Of a stretch of DNA of 64,000 bases, positions 36,201 to 44,854 are shown piece by piece. Positions within the stretch are counted from its first letter, which is position 1. Every line of letters starts with the position of its first letter. The stretch is taken from assembly GCA_020073705.1 (NCBI GenBank), contig JAIQES010000017.1:1-64000 (forward strand), written 5' to 3'. The stretch comes from Terriglobia bacterium. Its GTDB lineage: Bacteria; Acidobacteriota; Terriglobia; Acidiferrales; UBA7541. Under the pieces are notes generated by a model. It saw nothing but the letters and a program-made list of their open reading frames with translations, had not been told where the DNA came from and ran no database searches. Position numbers and translations under genes: made by a program.

Positions 36201-36627
36201 GCTGGGACGCAACAAGTACGGCACGCTCGGCTGGATTGCGCTCCCCAATGTGTTCCTGTTTCAGCTTTTGCTGCCGCTGTTTTCCCCCGTGATCGATTTG
36301 CTCTTTCTCGGCTCTCTGCTGATGTGGGGGCTTTCGCAGTTCCACTTCACGCATCTGCCGCAAATCTGGACCGCCGCCGACGTTCAGCGCTCGCTCGTCT
36401 TTTTCGCCGGATTCATGCTGATCGACTTTCTCACTTGCATCGTCGCCTTCACACTCGAGCGGCATGAGGACTGGTCCCTGCTCTGGCCGCTGCTGCTGCA
36501 ACGGTTTTACTATCGCCAGATGATGTACGTCGTGCTATTCCGCGCCGTGATGGGCGCCGTGCAAGGCAAATCAGTCGGCTGGCGCGGCGTTGAACCTGAA
36601 GTCCCCACTCCTGTCGCCCAAGTGTAG
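33238..36627 (+). CDS. GH18-like / NodB deacetylase / GT2 synthase fusion
   Basis: One 1129-residue membrane protein with three catalytic modules. After an N-terminal anchor (about 24-44) comes a GH18-like barrel with LVVDFEEIPE near 206-215 and ILMNYDEHW. Next is a NodB polysaccharide deacetylase with SFDDGPD near 485-491, NHTYTHP near 537-543 and the LFRPPYG strand. After a helix pair near 715-740 comes a processive GT2 synthase: SVLIPAYNEEE near 757, VVDDGSTDN, TIDADTT near 840, EDTDLTI near 932 and QRFRW near 969, then membrane helices to the end. This suggests synthesis, trimming and deacetylation of one exported N-acetylhexosamine polymer, as PgaC and PgaB do separately. Confidence 0.9.
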   Translation: MKPRKPIFYDERRRRWRRTSRVLEITGAVFTLLLVTFFISVLVSPSLPEPLLPTNRSMLHPVAGKSRTRIPLKRTGRHRRVAALGQVPAAYDPLRAAFYVSWDPTSLAALQQHFREIDVLIPERLHSITADGRLDVEADPKLAAWLQSLRQTSGIAIPTMPLLNNSDGTNWLTDNMAAMLKSSTARQHLAQQAVQYITQNQFAGLVVDFEEIPEKSQKNFRDFVAELAADLHGSNLKLMVCLPAADWAYDYAGIGKSADAIILMNYDEHWRTSAPGPIASQEWFVRNISTILKLVPPQKLVMGIANYAYDWPSESGKKARAQARVESFQEAIVTSTESEAQVQFDPDSLNPYFSYSDEDEIVHQVWMLDGVTAYNELRAAERAGVQGTALWRLGSEDPSIWPIWDVVRPDDAARAKLEDMPPGYDLILEGNGDIWKIADTPQKGRRTIRFDPATGTIVEDNYQALPSSYRIFQMGAVPHKIALSFDDGPDQQFTPKILDILKEKHAPATFFVIGSVANDALGLLRREYTEGHEIGNHTYTHPHWNDVSRTQIDVELNVTERLLNSTLGVKTLLFRPPYGIDHQPETADEVAQLPIAQSMGYLIIGARIDPHDWGEPGGVPPAPAPVIAQRVLEQARDNVGNIVLLHDGGGDRTRTVLALPQIIDGLRAAGFTIVPVSELVGQTRAQLMPPLSFRERVVARADGLIFTMYEWSRLSVAFIFVLGIGLVSARAIVVGLLAIIEKFRPAPPDHPDFQPPVSVLIPAYNEEEVIIYTVNSVLESDYPRLEVIVVDDGSTDNTGELLDEQFGHNPAVRVIHQPNHGKSAALSHALAEASSGIIVTIDADTTVEPDAVSKLVRHFANPRVGAVAGNVKVGNRVSWLTRWQALEYVTSQNLEKRAFDLLDCIPVVPGALSAWRAQAMHDCGGFTADTVAEDTDLTITIRRAGWKINYEEEAIGWTDAPETASALVRQRFRWTFGTLQSFWKHRDTLGRNKYGTLGWIALPNVFLFQLLLPLFSPVIDLLFLGSLLMWGLSQFHFTHLPQIWTAADVQRSLVFFAGFMLIDFLTCIVAFTLERHEDWSLLWPLLLQRFYYRQMMYVVLFRAVMGAVQGKSVGWRGVEPEVPTPVAQV

Positions 36628-36676
36628 CTGGCTACGCGCGTCACATTTTTCGAAGCACGCGGCGCCGAACCCCGCG

Positions 36677-36705
36677 TTGGCCGCAGCCCCCGCTCGCGGT
36701 ATAAT
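36677..36705 (+). promoter_or_regulatory. Sigma-70 type promoter of hslVU
   Basis: TTGGCC (36677-36682) and TATAAT (36700-36705) are 17 bases apart. Transcription should begin near 36712, which favours the second ATG (36739) as the hslV start, unless the mRNA is leaderless. Confidence 0.6.
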
Positions 36706-36738
36706 CCTCGGATGCCAACGAGGGTAAACTCCACGCAG

Positions 36739-37263
36739 ATGCACGGCACCACGATTCTCTGTATTCGTCGCGACAATAAAGTGGTGATCGCCGGCGACGG
36801 CCAAGTCACGGTGGGTGAACACGTGATGAAGCACACGGCACGGAAGACGCGCCGTTTGTTCAATGACAAGATTGTGGCCGGGTTTGCCGGCTCGACTGCG
36901 GACGCCCTGTCGCTTTTCGAGCGCTTTGAAGGAAAGCTTCAGGAACATCAGGGCAACCTGGCGAAGTCCGCTGTCGAACTCGCGAAGGAATGGCGCAAGG
37001 ACCGCGCGCTGCGGCACCTCGAGGCGCTCCTGGTTGTCGCAGACACGAAATCTACATTTCTGGTCTCCGGCAACGGCGACGTGATCGAACCCGATGACGG
37101 CATCTGCGCCATCGGCTCCGGCGGACCCTACGCGCTGGCCGCCGCGCGCGCCCTCGCCAAACATACAAAGCTCTCCGCGAGAGATATCGCGCAGGAAGCC
37201 ATGCGCATCGCAAGTGAGATTTGCATTTTCACGAATGCCAATTTCACGATTGAGGAGTTGTAG
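36739..37263 (+). CDS. hslV: ATP-dependent protease subunit HslV
   Basis: HslV (ClpQ) is the dodecameric peptidase of the HslVU protease. The mature N-terminal nucleophile Thr lies in [12 protein letters not shown], so a short MHG or longer leader is removed to expose it; the [10 protein letters not shown] and [14 protein letters not shown] blocks are normal. The start at 36739 was chosen from the promoter position; an ATG at 36712 adds 9 residues. The partner hslU follows after 200 bases that contain a repeat. Length is 174 residues. Confidence 0.95.
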   Translation: MHGTTILCIRRDNKVVIAGDGQVTVGEHVMKHTARKTRRLFNDKIVAGFAGSTADALSLFERFEGKLQEHQGNLAKSAVELAKEWRKDRALRHLEALLVVADTKSTFLVSGNGDVIEPDDGICAIGSGGPYALAAARALAKHTKLSARDIAQEAMRIASEICIFTNANFTIEEL

Positions 37264-37291
37264 TGTCTTATAGCAATCTCAGCTCGGTCTG

Positions 37292-37387
37292 TGTAGCGTC
37301 TGCCTTCAGGCTGAGGCCCTCAGGCTGAAGCCTTCAGATGGGCATGTGCTTGAATCTGGAGTGCCACCCCAAAAAGGTGGCGCTACA
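37292..37387. repeat. REP-like compound palindrome between hslV and hslU
   Basis: The outer ends TGTAGCG (37292-37298) and CGCTACA (37381-37387) are complementary. Inside are two direct TCAGGCTGA copies and the hairpin GCCACCCC/GGTGGC around AAAAA (37363-37381). It is typical of intergenic palindromic repeats; no second copy was noticed in this window. Confidence 0.55.
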
Positions 37388-37463
37388 ATAGCACCTCAAG
37401 TCCGGGCCCCGTTGGAACGGCACTACCCAGCAATCCTGCATCGCATAAAGGCGGACCGTCATC

Positions 37464-38885
37464 ATGGTGATCTATCTTCCCGGCGACCAGCGCGAACCTC
37501 AGCCCGTACCCGAACCATCGTTCGACGAGCTGACCCCGCGTGAAATCGTCGTCGAACTGGACAAGTACATCGTCGGTCAGGCTGCCGCAAAGCGCGCCGT
37601 TGCCGTCGCTCTGCGAAACCGTGTCCGCCGGCAGAAGCTCACGCCCGAAATGGCGGAGGACGTGCTCCCCAAGAATATTCTGATGATCGGCCCGACCGGG
37701 GTCGGTAAGACGGAAATCGCGCGCCGCCTCGCGCGTCTGGCTGGTTGCCCGTTCGTCAAAGTTGAAGCTTCGAAGTACACCGAGGTCGGCTACGTTGGCC
37801 GCGACGTCGAATCCATGGTCCGCGATCTGGTGGAGACGTCCATCGACATGGTGCGCGAGGAAAAACTCGACGAGGTCGCCGTGCGCGCCGAACAGGCCGC
37901 CGAAGAGCGTGTTCTCGACCTGCTTCTTCCGGCTTCACCGCCTGCTCCCGCCGAGTCCGGCAGCACTACCGCCATCGAGACCGAATCTCATCGCCGCGAT
38001 CAGGCCGACCGCACCCGCGAAAAGCTGCGCGCGCAGCTTCGCGACGGCAAGCTGGACCAGCGCCTGGTGGAAGTGGAGGTCCGCGAGCGCTCAATGCCCG
38101 CGTTTGAAATCATCTCCAACCAGGGCGTCGAGGAAATGGATGTCAACATCAAGGACATGCTCTCGGGACTGTTCGGACAGCAGAAGAAACGCCGCAAGAT
38201 GATGGTCGCCGAAGCGTTCGATTACCTGATCCAGGAGGAAGAAAGCAGACTGATCGACATGGACCATGTCACGCGCCTTGCCGTGGAGCGCGCCGAACAA
38301 ATGGGCATCATCTTCATCGATGAAATCGACAAAATCGCCGGCCGCGAGTCTGGCCACGGTCCGGACGTTTCGCGCGAAGGCGTGCAGCGTGACATCCTGC
38401 CGATCGTGGAGGGCACCACGGTCAACACGCGCTACGGCATGATCCGCACCGACCATATTCTCTTCATCGCCGCCGGAGCCTTCCACATTACTAAGCCTTC
38501 TGACCTGATTCCCGAACTCCAGGGGCGCTTGCCGATCCGCGTTGAGCTGACGGCGCTTGGCGAGGCCGATTTCGTCCGCATCCTCACCGAACCGAAAAAC
38601 GCACTCATCAAGCAGTACATCGCGCTGCTCGAAACCGAAGGCCTCAAGCTGAATTTCACCGATGACGCCATCGCGGCGTTGGCGCGTTATTCCGTCATGG
38701 TCAACGAGCAGACGGAAAATATCGGCGCGCGGCGGCTCCATACCATCCTCGAGAAAGTGCTCGACGAGATTTCCTTCGAAGCGCCCGACCTGAAGAAGAA
38801 GCATGTGAAGGTGGACGGCGCGTACGTTACCAAACAACTCGCCGACATCGTCAAGAATCAGGACCTCAGTAGGTATATCCTCTGA
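37464..38885 (+). CDS. hslU: HslU, ATPase subunit of the HslVU protease
   Basis: HslU is the AAA+ unfoldase that feeds HslV. Walker A GPTGVGKT is at residues 76-83, the [18 protein letters not shown] pore-loop region (GYVG) follows, then the variable I domain, Walker [10 protein letters not shown] and the sensor part [20 protein letters not shown]. The C terminus ends DLSRYIL, the hydrophobic tail that docks into HslV. 473 residues is normal. The start ATG is 200 bases after hslV. Confidence 0.97.
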   Translation: MVIYLPGDQREPQPVPEPSFDELTPREIVVELDKYIVGQAAAKRAVAVALRNRVRRQKLTPEMAEDVLPKNILMIGPTGVGKTEIARRLARLAGCPFVKVEASKYTEVGYVGRDVESMVRDLVETSIDMVREEKLDEVAVRAEQAAEERVLDLLLPASPPAPAESGSTTAIETESHRRDQADRTREKLRAQLRDGKLDQRLVEVEVRERSMPAFEIISNQGVEEMDVNIKDMLSGLFGQQKKRRKMMVAEAFDYLIQEEESRLIDMDHVTRLAVERAEQMGIIFIDEIDKIAGRESGHGPDVSREGVQRDILPIVEGTTVNTRYGMIRTDHILFIAAGAFHITKPSDLIPELQGRLPIRVELTALGEADFVRILTEPKNALIKQYIALLETEGLKLNFTDDAIAALARYSVMVNEQTENIGARRLHTILEKVLDEISFEAPDLKKKHVKVDGAYVTKQLADIVKNQDLSRYIL

Positions 38886-38889
38886 CGCG

Positions 38890-40020
38890 ATGAGCCGCGC
38901 CGCCGCACCGATTTTGTTCGTATCTTGCGTGCTGGCGTGTGCGCTACTGCCTGGGTGCGCCGCCCCCGGAGACCCCAGCCCCCGGCACCCCGTAATACCC
39001 GTGGCGATCGCTGACCTGGCCGCACGCCAATCCGGCAGTGCGGTCGTCTTGACGTTCAGCCTGCCGCATCAGTCAACGGACCATGAATCCCTCGCCGAGG
39101 CGCCGACAATTGAAATCTATCGCGTCGCGCTTCCCCCGGGCGCCACGCCCGACCGGAAAACTCCTTGGCGGCTGGTTTACACCATTCCATCGGAACGGGT
39201 GGACTCCTATGTTAGAGGAGACCGTGTCGAATTCCGCGACCCTCTCACGCCGGAGGACCTTGGGCGCACCGCTGGATCTCATTTGGTCTACTTGGTCCGC
39301 ACCAGAGCATCGAAGAGCCGCGCCTCGGACGATTCGAACTTCTTCGCAGTAGCTATTTATCCCGCGCCGGGACCCCCGCGTGACCTGCGCGTTTCCGTGA
39401 CCGAATCTGCGATCGATCTTTCCTGGATCGAGCCGTTCTCTCCGGAAGCGCCCGCTCCTGCCGGCTACCGTGTGTACCGCGCCGAACTCGAACCAGGGGA
39501 AGAAACTGCGGCGCAGGATCTTTCGCAAGTGAAGCTGAAATCTGCGATCGAGCTGGCCGGGTCTTCATCTTCGCTTGATTTTCGCGATACGCATTTCGAA
39601 TTCGGCCGAACTTATCTGTACATGGTTCGAGCAATCGCCCAATTCGGCACGGATTTGGTCGAATCCGGCGACTCCGCGCCGGCCGTTGTCACGCCGCGTG
39701 ACACGTTCCCGCCCGCCGCGCCCGTGGGCCTCGAGGCGGCGGTAATTCCTGCAACCTCGCAGGCCCCTGCATACGTCGAATTATCGTGGGCGATCAGTCC
39801 CGAGGAGGACTTGGCCGGTTATAATGTTTACCGGAGTGGCCGAGACGACACACCGGGCGAGCGCATCAATAGCGAGATCTTGCCCAGCCCGACGTTCCGT
39901 GATATTTCAGTTGTGTCCGGCAGACATTACTTCTACCGTGTTTCGGCGGTCGATCACGCCGGCAACGAAAGCCCACTGAGTTCCGCGCTTCAGACTGAAG
40001 TTTCGCAGAGTGAGCAATAG
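38890..40020 (+). CDS. Fibronectin type III lipoprotein
   Basis: This 376-residue protein has a lipoprotein signal with the lipobox LLPGC, so Cys23 should be lipidated. The rest shows about three fibronectin type III repeats, marked by YRVYRAELEPGEE, YLYMVRAIAQFG and YNVYRSGRDD..YFYRVSAVDHAGNE. They are joined by the linker VTPRDTFPPAAP. Such proteins bind other surface components; the partner is unknown. It follows hslU after 4 bases and may be in that operon. A rearranged piece of a close relative lies at 9375-9480. Confidence 0.85.
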   Translation: MSRAAAPILFVSCVLACALLPGCAAPGDPSPRHPVIPVAIADLAARQSGSAVVLTFSLPHQSTDHESLAEAPTIEIYRVALPPGATPDRKTPWRLVYTIPSERVDSYVRGDRVEFRDPLTPEDLGRTAGSHLVYLVRTRASKSRASDDSNFFAVAIYPAPGPPRDLRVSVTESAIDLSWIEPFSPEAPAPAGYRVYRAELEPGEETAAQDLSQVKLKSAIELAGSSSSLDFRDTHFEFGRTYLYMVRAIAQFGTDLVESGDSAPAVVTPRDTFPPAAPVGLEAAVIPATSQAPAYVELSWAISPEEDLAGYNVYRSGRDDTPGERINSEILPSPTFRDISVVSGRHYFYRVSAVDHAGNESPLSSALQTEVSQSEQ

Positions 40021-40034
40021 AGAGAAAGGGTGGT

Positions 40035-40517
40035 ATGGCGGCCCAACCCCGGCTCCTTGGCTTGCGGTGGTTTTTCTGGCTGCGCAACACTGCGCTGCGC
40101 ATAGGTGTGCTCACGGGGATTTATCTCTCCTGCATATTCATCGCATGGTTGTGGATCGCCAATCACATCCCGCAACTCTATCCCTTTGCCGACATCCGTA
40201 ATCTCTCTGGCGGCGCCTTGACCATCCTGGTGATGGCGATTCCTGTATTGCGCTTCCGGCGCCAACCAGTGAAAATATTTGTTTCCGGTGTAACGGCATG
40301 GACGCTGCTGACCCTTGCCTATATGGCGATGGAGATGCGGTTCTCCCTACTGGAGAGCCGCCTGGGAGCACTTCACGTTTTCATGCTTGGTGCTGTTTCG
40401 TACGGTTTCGCGGCCGTGTTCCAGTGGGTCTTTTTGCTCTGTGTGGAAACGCGCCACCGGCATGTTGCCCAGACTACGCGGGCAGCCGTCTCCACGGCCC
40501 GGCACCGTGCGCATTGA
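40035..40517 (+). CDS. Four-helix membrane hypothetical protein
   Basis: A 160-residue protein with about four membrane segments (near residues 22-42, 60-75, 83-98 and 112-136) and a short basic tail. No cysteine pair or catalytic motif is evident and I do not recognise a family. It begins 14 bases after the lipoprotein gene, so the two may be co-expressed. A possible role in the same envelope process is only suggested by position. Confidence 0.6.
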   Translation: MAAQPRLLGLRWFFWLRNTALRIGVLTGIYLSCIFIAWLWIANHIPQLYPFADIRNLSGGALTILVMAIPVLRFRRQPVKIFVSGVTAWTLLTLAYMAMEMRFSLLESRLGALHVFMLGAVSYGFAAVFQWVFLLCVETRHRHVAQTTRAAVSTARHRAH

Positions 40518-40570
40518 TCTCACACTCTCCACTAGTGCAGTTCCAACTCGATGAGCCTATGATTACACAT

Positions 40571-40684
40571 ATGAATCGCAAAGCGACAAAGAGGGAAACC
40601 GTGCGTCCGGCATCGTTTGGCCATATGGCTGGGTATTACGCGAAATTAGTTGGAACGGCATTAGAAGGACAGAAGTACCGATGA
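40571..40684 (+). CDS. Possible 37-residue coupled small protein
   Basis: An ATG at 40571 opens a 37-residue frame (starts MNRKATKRETVRPASFGHM) whose TGA overlaps the ATG of the next gene in ATGA. The product is basic and has no clear membrane segment. The exact overlap favours a real coupled or leader ORF, but no homology is known to me. Confidence 0.35.
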   Translation: MNRKATKRETVRPASFGHMAGYYAKLVGTALEGQKYR

Positions 40685-41484
40685 AACTCTGCCGTTTTCA
40701 GCCGCGTGTCGTTCCCGCGGATAAGGTTGGCTCGGCCACGCATCTGGAAGTTTTTCAGGGCGTCATTTCCGGTGAGACCGTCCGCGAGGTCTCCGGCGAC
40801 ATCCTTAGCCGGTGGAGCGTTATGAACCGGTCCTGGCCGCTCACCGATGTGAAGCTGTTGCCGCCGGTCATACCGAGCAAGATCGTCTGCCTCGGCAGAA
40901 ATTATATCGACCACGCCGCTGAGTTTAATAGGATCCCACCCAAGGAACCGCTGATTTTTCTCAAGCCGCCGTCGTCTCTGCTCGCGCCCGAAGATCCCAT
41001 TGTCCTTCCGCCGGCTGTTGAGCGCGTGGATTATGAAGGCGAGCTTGCTGTCATCATTTCGAAGGAGTGTTCCCAGTTGCAAGACGGTGACGACGTCCAG
41101 CCTTACATTGCAGGGTTTACGTGCCTGAACGATGTGAGCGTGCGCGATTACCAGGCCCTCGATAAACAGTGGACTCGCGCCAAGGGCTTTGACACGTTTT
41201 GCCCGTTGGGCCCCGTACTCGAAACCGAATTCGACATTGCCTCCGGCCATGTGGAGACCCTGCTCAATGGCGTCAGGAAACAGTACTCCCCGTTGACCGC
41301 GATGGTCTTCCCCGTTGATGTTATAATTCGTTGGGTTTCGCGCGTGATGACGCTGGTGCCGGGCGATGTGATCGCAACAGGCACGCCTGCAGGCGTCGGC
41401 CCGATTAAACCTGGCGATGTCGTCGAAGTAGTCATCAACGGTATTGGCACGCTTCACAACCCGGTCGTGGCGCGTTTGGCCTGA
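40681..41484 (+). CDS. Fumarylacetoacetate hydrolase family protein
   Basis: A 267-residue enzyme of the FAH superfamily (fumarylpyruvate hydrolase, HHDD isomerase or decarboxylase types). The core start KIVCLGRNYIDHAAE, the metal-binding Glu residues in VDYEGELAVII and the DVSVRDYQ block are visible, as are KGFDTFCPLGP and DVIATGTPAGVGP. These enzymes cut or isomerise 1,3-diketo acids in aromatic or tyrosine breakdown. No other aromatic-pathway gene is adjacent, so the exact substrate is open. The start overlaps the small upstream frame. Confidence 0.9.
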   Translation: MKLCRFQPRVVPADKVGSATHLEVFQGVISGETVREVSGDILSRWSVMNRSWPLTDVKLLPPVIPSKIVCLGRNYIDHAAEFNRIPPKEPLIFLKPPSSLLAPEDPIVLPPAVERVDYEGELAVIISKECSQLQDGDDVQPYIAGFTCLNDVSVRDYQALDKQWTRAKGFDTFCPLGPVLETEFDIASGHVETLLNGVRKQYSPLTAMVFPVDVIIRWVSRVMTLVPGDVIATGTPAGVGPIKPGDVVEVVINGIGTLHNPVVARLA

Positions 41485-41540
41485 CCTTTGCGGTGCTACT
41501 TCCGCCATGCGGGTCGCAGATCAGTATAGGGGGTGCAAGT

Positions 41541-42236
41541 ATGAAGTTCTTTCTCGACACCGCGAATCTGGAAGAGATTCGTCAGGGCGTGTCGCTCGGC
41601 GTGATTGACGGCGTTACGACCAATCCGACCCTGGTCGCCAAGGAAAAGCGGCCCTTCCGCGAACATATTCTTGAAATCTGCAATATCGTAAAAGATGGCG
41701 TTGTCAATACCGAGGTCGTCGCCACCGACACGGCCGGCATTCTTCGTGAGGCTCGTGAGATTACCACTTGGCATCCCAACATCGTCGTAAAGATTCCCAT
41801 GATTCCCGATGGCGTGCGCGCCCTGAGCGTACTCGCAAAGGAAGGGGTCCGCGTCAACATCACGCTGGTTTTCTCCTCGCCCCAGGCCCTGATTGTGGCC
41901 AAGGCCGGCGCGTATTTCGTCAGTCCGTTTCTCGGACGGCTCGACGATATCTCCTCTGACGGCCTGACGCTTCTTCGCGAGATCATGGATATCTATCGTG
42001 CCTACAATTATTCCACGCAGGTGCTTGCCGCGAGCCTCCGCCACCCGCTGCACGTCGTCGCGGCCGCGCGCATGGGCGCGCACATCGCCACCATGCCGTA
42101 TAAGGTATTCGATCAGCTCTTTAAGCACCCGCTGACCGACCGCGGGCTCGCAGGATTCCTGAAAGACTGGGAGAAAGCGCGCGAAACGCTCGGTGATGTG
42201 TTCGAGCCGGCCTCTGCGCGTAGTCCGAGGCGTTGA
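41541..42236 (+). CDS. Transaldolase / fructose-6-phosphate aldolase family
   Basis: The protein (231 residues) is a short-type transaldolase (TalC/Fsa group). It starts MKFFLDTANLEEIRQ, has VTTNPTL near 25-31, and the Schiff-base lysine Lys84 in IVVKIPM. The strand FVSPFLGRLDD and the ending FKHPLTDRGLAGFLKDW are typical. It may act in the non-oxidative pentose phosphate pathway; Fsa and TalC activities cannot be told apart here. The ATG at 41541 is preceded by AGGGGG. It overlaps the next start by 4 bases. Confidence 0.92.
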   Translation: MKFFLDTANLEEIRQGVSLGVIDGVTTNPTLVAKEKRPFREHILEICNIVKDGVVNTEVVATDTAGILREAREITTWHPNIVVKIPMIPDGVRALSVLAKEGVRVNITLVFSSPQALIVAKAGAYFVSPFLGRLDDISSDGLTLLREIMDIYRAYNYSTQVLAASLRHPLHVVAAARMGAHIATMPYKVFDQLFKHPLTDRGLAGFLKDWEKARETLGDVFEPASARSPRR

Positions 42237-42697
42237 AACACTGGGGAATCGATTGGCGGCTCATCATCGGAGTCGCGGCGCTGGTCGCTGTTGCCGCGGC
42301 TGTGATTCTCCAACGTTTCTTTCGGAAGCCAGACGATCCTGAAGGCGAAGAGCGCCGGCGCCGCTCTCAACTCAATCAAGTCGGCCGGATTGTGGAAGGC
42401 CACGTTGTCGAGCTTGTCGAAACCGTCGTGGCACCCACTCAAGAATCCGGCTCCGGCTTGTTCTCCCGGCGCAAAGCCCCGGCATCGGGCGCGGACACAA
42501 ACGCCGCGCGCCGTCTGGTGCGATACAGCTATTCTATCTCCGGCGTCACGTACGAAACCGCGCAGGACGTTACCGGCCTCGAAGAGCGTCTTTGCCTGGA
42601 GCGTCTCGCCGCCGGCCAGCCCGCGAGCGTCAAGTATGATCCCTCGAACCCCAGCAACTCGATCCTGGTGGCCGACGACTGGTCCGGCCTCCATTAA
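42233..42697 (+). CDS. Single-pass membrane protein, DUF3592-like
   Basis: A 154-residue protein with one N-terminal membrane segment (about residues 10-27, IIGVAALVAVAAAVILQ) and a C-terminal beta domain containing RYSYSISGVTYETAQDV and VKYDPSNPSNSILV. The latter pattern, a YxV-type request for a quantity with a V-x-Y-x-P-x-x-P ending, resembles DUF3592. Role unknown. The TTG start overlaps the transaldolase stop (TTGA), which fits coupling. Confidence 0.65.
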   Translation: MKHWGIDWRLIIGVAALVAVAAAVILQRFFRKPDDPEGEERRRRSQLNQVGRIVEGHVVELVETVVAPTQESGSGLFSRRKAPASGADTNAARRLVRYSYSISGVTYETAQDVTGLEERLCLERLAAGQPASVKYDPSNPSNSILVADDWSGLH

Positions 42698-42762
42698 GAC
42701 CGTCGTGCGTTATCGCACCCATCCGGTGGCTTCCCTGTGAACGGCCGCTGCGGAGCTGCGTG

Positions 42763-43050
42763 ATGATCGGAAAAGTTCTTGTCTGTGTGATCGCAGTGGC
42801 CGGCGCCGCTGCGTTGACCCTCGTTACGCTGATCGCGCTGGTGCGGGGCACGATCATCGCTGTCTCGATTTCCAATCTGCCGTTGCGTATCCTGGCAGTC
42901 GCCGCGGATGTTCTTTTGGGGACCGTGCTTCTGCTGGGATGCATCTATCTCGCGACTCGCCTGGCGGTCCGAATTCTCGGCGTGGGACACGCCGATTTTC
43001 CGCCATTGCCCGAAGATAGGCACCAGACCGAGCCACCGTCCAAAAACTAG
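42763..43050 (+). CDS. Small two-helix membrane protein
   Basis: A 95-residue protein with two membrane segments (about residues 3-32 and 40-65) and a short polar end. No family is recognised. A GTG three bases before is an alternative start. Its TAG overlaps the upstream GTG of the carboxylase frame by one base. Confidence 0.55.
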   Translation: MIGKVLVCVIAVAGAAALTLVTLIALVRGTIIAVSISNLPLRILAVAADVLLGTVLLLGCIYLATRLAVRILGVGHADFPPLPEDRHQTEPPSKN

Positions 43051-43097
43051 TGGCATACCCGTTCGAGCCTGTGCGAAAGTATCGGCGGCAACACACC

Positions 43098-44666
43098 GTG
43101 ACCAACGATCCGAAATCTCCAGATCGCTTCGAGGAGTTGCGTCGGCGCAACTCCGAGGCGGAGGCCGGCGGCGGCTCCGAACGCCGCGAGCGCGAGCACA
43201 AAACCGGCAAGCTCACGGCGCGCGAGCGCGTCGCGCTGCTGCTCGACGAAGGCACATTCGAGGAACTCGACAAGTTTGTTACGCACCGCTGCGGCGATTT
43301 CGGGATGCAGGACCAGCGGCCGCCCGGCGACGGCTTCGTCACCGGCTTTGGCCGCATCGACGGCCGGCTGGTCTATGTGTTCGCGCAGGATTTCACCGTT
43401 TTCGGCGGCTCGCTCTCGGAAACAAATGCCCTCAAAATCTGCAAGGTAATGGATCTGGCGACGCGCAACGGCGCGCCAGTGATCGGTCTCAATGATTCGG
43501 GCGGTGCGCGCATCCAGGAAGGAGTGATGTCGCTGGCGGGTTACGCCGATGTTTTTCTTCGCAACACGCTCGCTAGCGGCGTGGTCCCGCAGATCAGCGC
43601 GATCATGGGCCCCTGCGCGGGCGGCGCCGTGTACTCTCCGGCGATCACGGATTTCATCTTCATGACGCGCGATACGTCTTATATGTTCATCACCGGCCCG
43701 GACGTCATCAAGACCGTCACGCATGAAGACGTCACGAAGCACGACCTGGGCGGCGCGATGAGGCACAACGCAACCAGCGGCGTCGCGCATTTCGTGGCGC
43801 GCGACGACGCCGAATGCCTCGCGATGATTCGTGAGCTGCTGAGTTTTCTTCCGTCGAACAATCTGGACGATCCGCCGCGCCGCGCAACCTCGGACCCTGC
43901 CGACCGCGCCGATGCGGCGCTCGATTCGCTCGTCCCCGGCGATCCCATGCAGCCCTACGACATCAAGGATGTGATTCACTCCGTCGCTGACGAACATTAT
44001 TTCTTCGAAGTCCACGAGCACTTCGCGAAGAATATAGTCGTGGGGTTCGCGCGGCTCGATGGCCGTCCCGCCGGCATCGTCGCCAATCAACCTGCGTTTC
44101 TTGCCGGCGTACTGGACATCAACGCCTCAGTCAAGGGCGCGCGGTTCGTGCGATTCTGCGACGCGTTCAATATCCCACTCATCACCTTTGAGGACGTGCC
44201 CGGCTTCTTGCCCGGCACGCAGCAGGAGTGGGGCGGGATCATCAAGCACGGCGCGAAACTGCTGTACGCTTTTGCCGAAGCAACCGTCCCGAAGCTGACC
44301 GTGATCACGCGCAAAGCCTACGGCGGCGCTTACTGCGTCATGTCGAGCAAACACATTCGCACCGACGCAAACTTCGCCTGGCCCACCGCCGAAATTGCCG
44401 TCATGGGCCCCGAGGGCGCCGTCAACATCGTGTACAAACGCGAGCTCGACCGCGCAGCCGAAGCCGACCGCGAGCGTCTGCGCCGCGAAAAAGTCGCCCA
44501 ATTCCGCGAGCGCTTCGCCAATCCCTACGTCGCCGCCGAGCGCGGCTACATCGATGCCATCATCAAGCCTTCCCAGACGCGCGCGAAACTCATCACCTCG
44601 CTCCGCTCACTGGAAAACAAGCGCGACACCAATCCAAAAAAGAAACACGGCAATATCCCGCTGTAG
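43098..44666 (+). CDS. Acyl-CoA carboxylase carboxyltransferase subunit (PccB/MmdA-like)
   Basis: This 522-residue protein fuses the N- and C-terminal carboxyltransferase halves. It has [19 protein letters not shown] and [21 protein letters not shown] at the start, [18 protein letters not shown], and [16 protein letters not shown] in the first half. The second half holds [20 protein letters not shown] and [13 protein letters not shown]. Members carboxylate propionyl- or methylmalonyl-CoA; no biotin carboxylase or biotin carrier gene is adjacent. I chose the GTG at 43098 by fit to the family length; the frame also allows 43050. Confidence 0.93.
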   Translation: MTNDPKSPDRFEELRRRNSEAEAGGGSERREREHKTGKLTARERVALLLDEGTFEELDKFVTHRCGDFGMQDQRPPGDGFVTGFGRIDGRLVYVFAQDFTVFGGSLSETNALKICKVMDLATRNGAPVIGLNDSGGARIQEGVMSLAGYADVFLRNTLASGVVPQISAIMGPCAGGAVYSPAITDFIFMTRDTSYMFITGPDVIKTVTHEDVTKHDLGGAMRHNATSGVAHFVARDDAECLAMIRELLSFLPSNNLDDPPRRATSDPADRADAALDSLVPGDPMQPYDIKDVIHSVADEHYFFEVHEHFAKNIVVGFARLDGRPAGIVANQPAFLAGVLDINASVKGARFVRFCDAFNIPLITFEDVPGFLPGTQQEWGGIIKHGAKLLYAFAEATVPKLTVITRKAYGGAYCVMSSKHIRTDANFAWPTAEIAVMGPEGAVNIVYKRELDRAAEADRERLRREKVAQFRERFANPYVAAERGYIDAIIKPSQTRAKLITSLRSLENKRDTNPKKKHGNIPL

Positions 44667-44683
44667 CGGTAATGAATCACCGT

Positions 44684-44758
44684 AGTCGGATCGCCTGGAC
44701 CACGCTAAACACCTACGCTCACGTGATACCGGACTCGCAACGCCGCGCTATCGAATGA
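44684..44758 (+). pseudogene. Tyrosine recombinase tail relic (left of tRNA)
   Basis: The residues TTLNTYAHVIPDSQRRAIE match the C terminus of phage-type integrases, including the catalytic Tyr in NTYAHV. Nothing upstream in this frame is integrase-like, because the preceding DNA is the carboxylase gene. It is a scrap left after an excision or deletion, 97 bases from the 3' end of the tRNA gene. Confidence 0.75.
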
Positions 44759-44854
44759 GTCGCTGGAGTTTTGTTCTCAGATGTTCTCAAGTTGGAAGAC
44801 AGCGCAAGAGACGGAAGGGTCAACTAGCTGTGTCCTCAAGACTTATAAAACAGT

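Noticed and set aside
43047-44090. Minus-strand frame of 347 residues
   Set aside because: It is antisense to the carboxylase subunit gene and lacks any recognisable domain.
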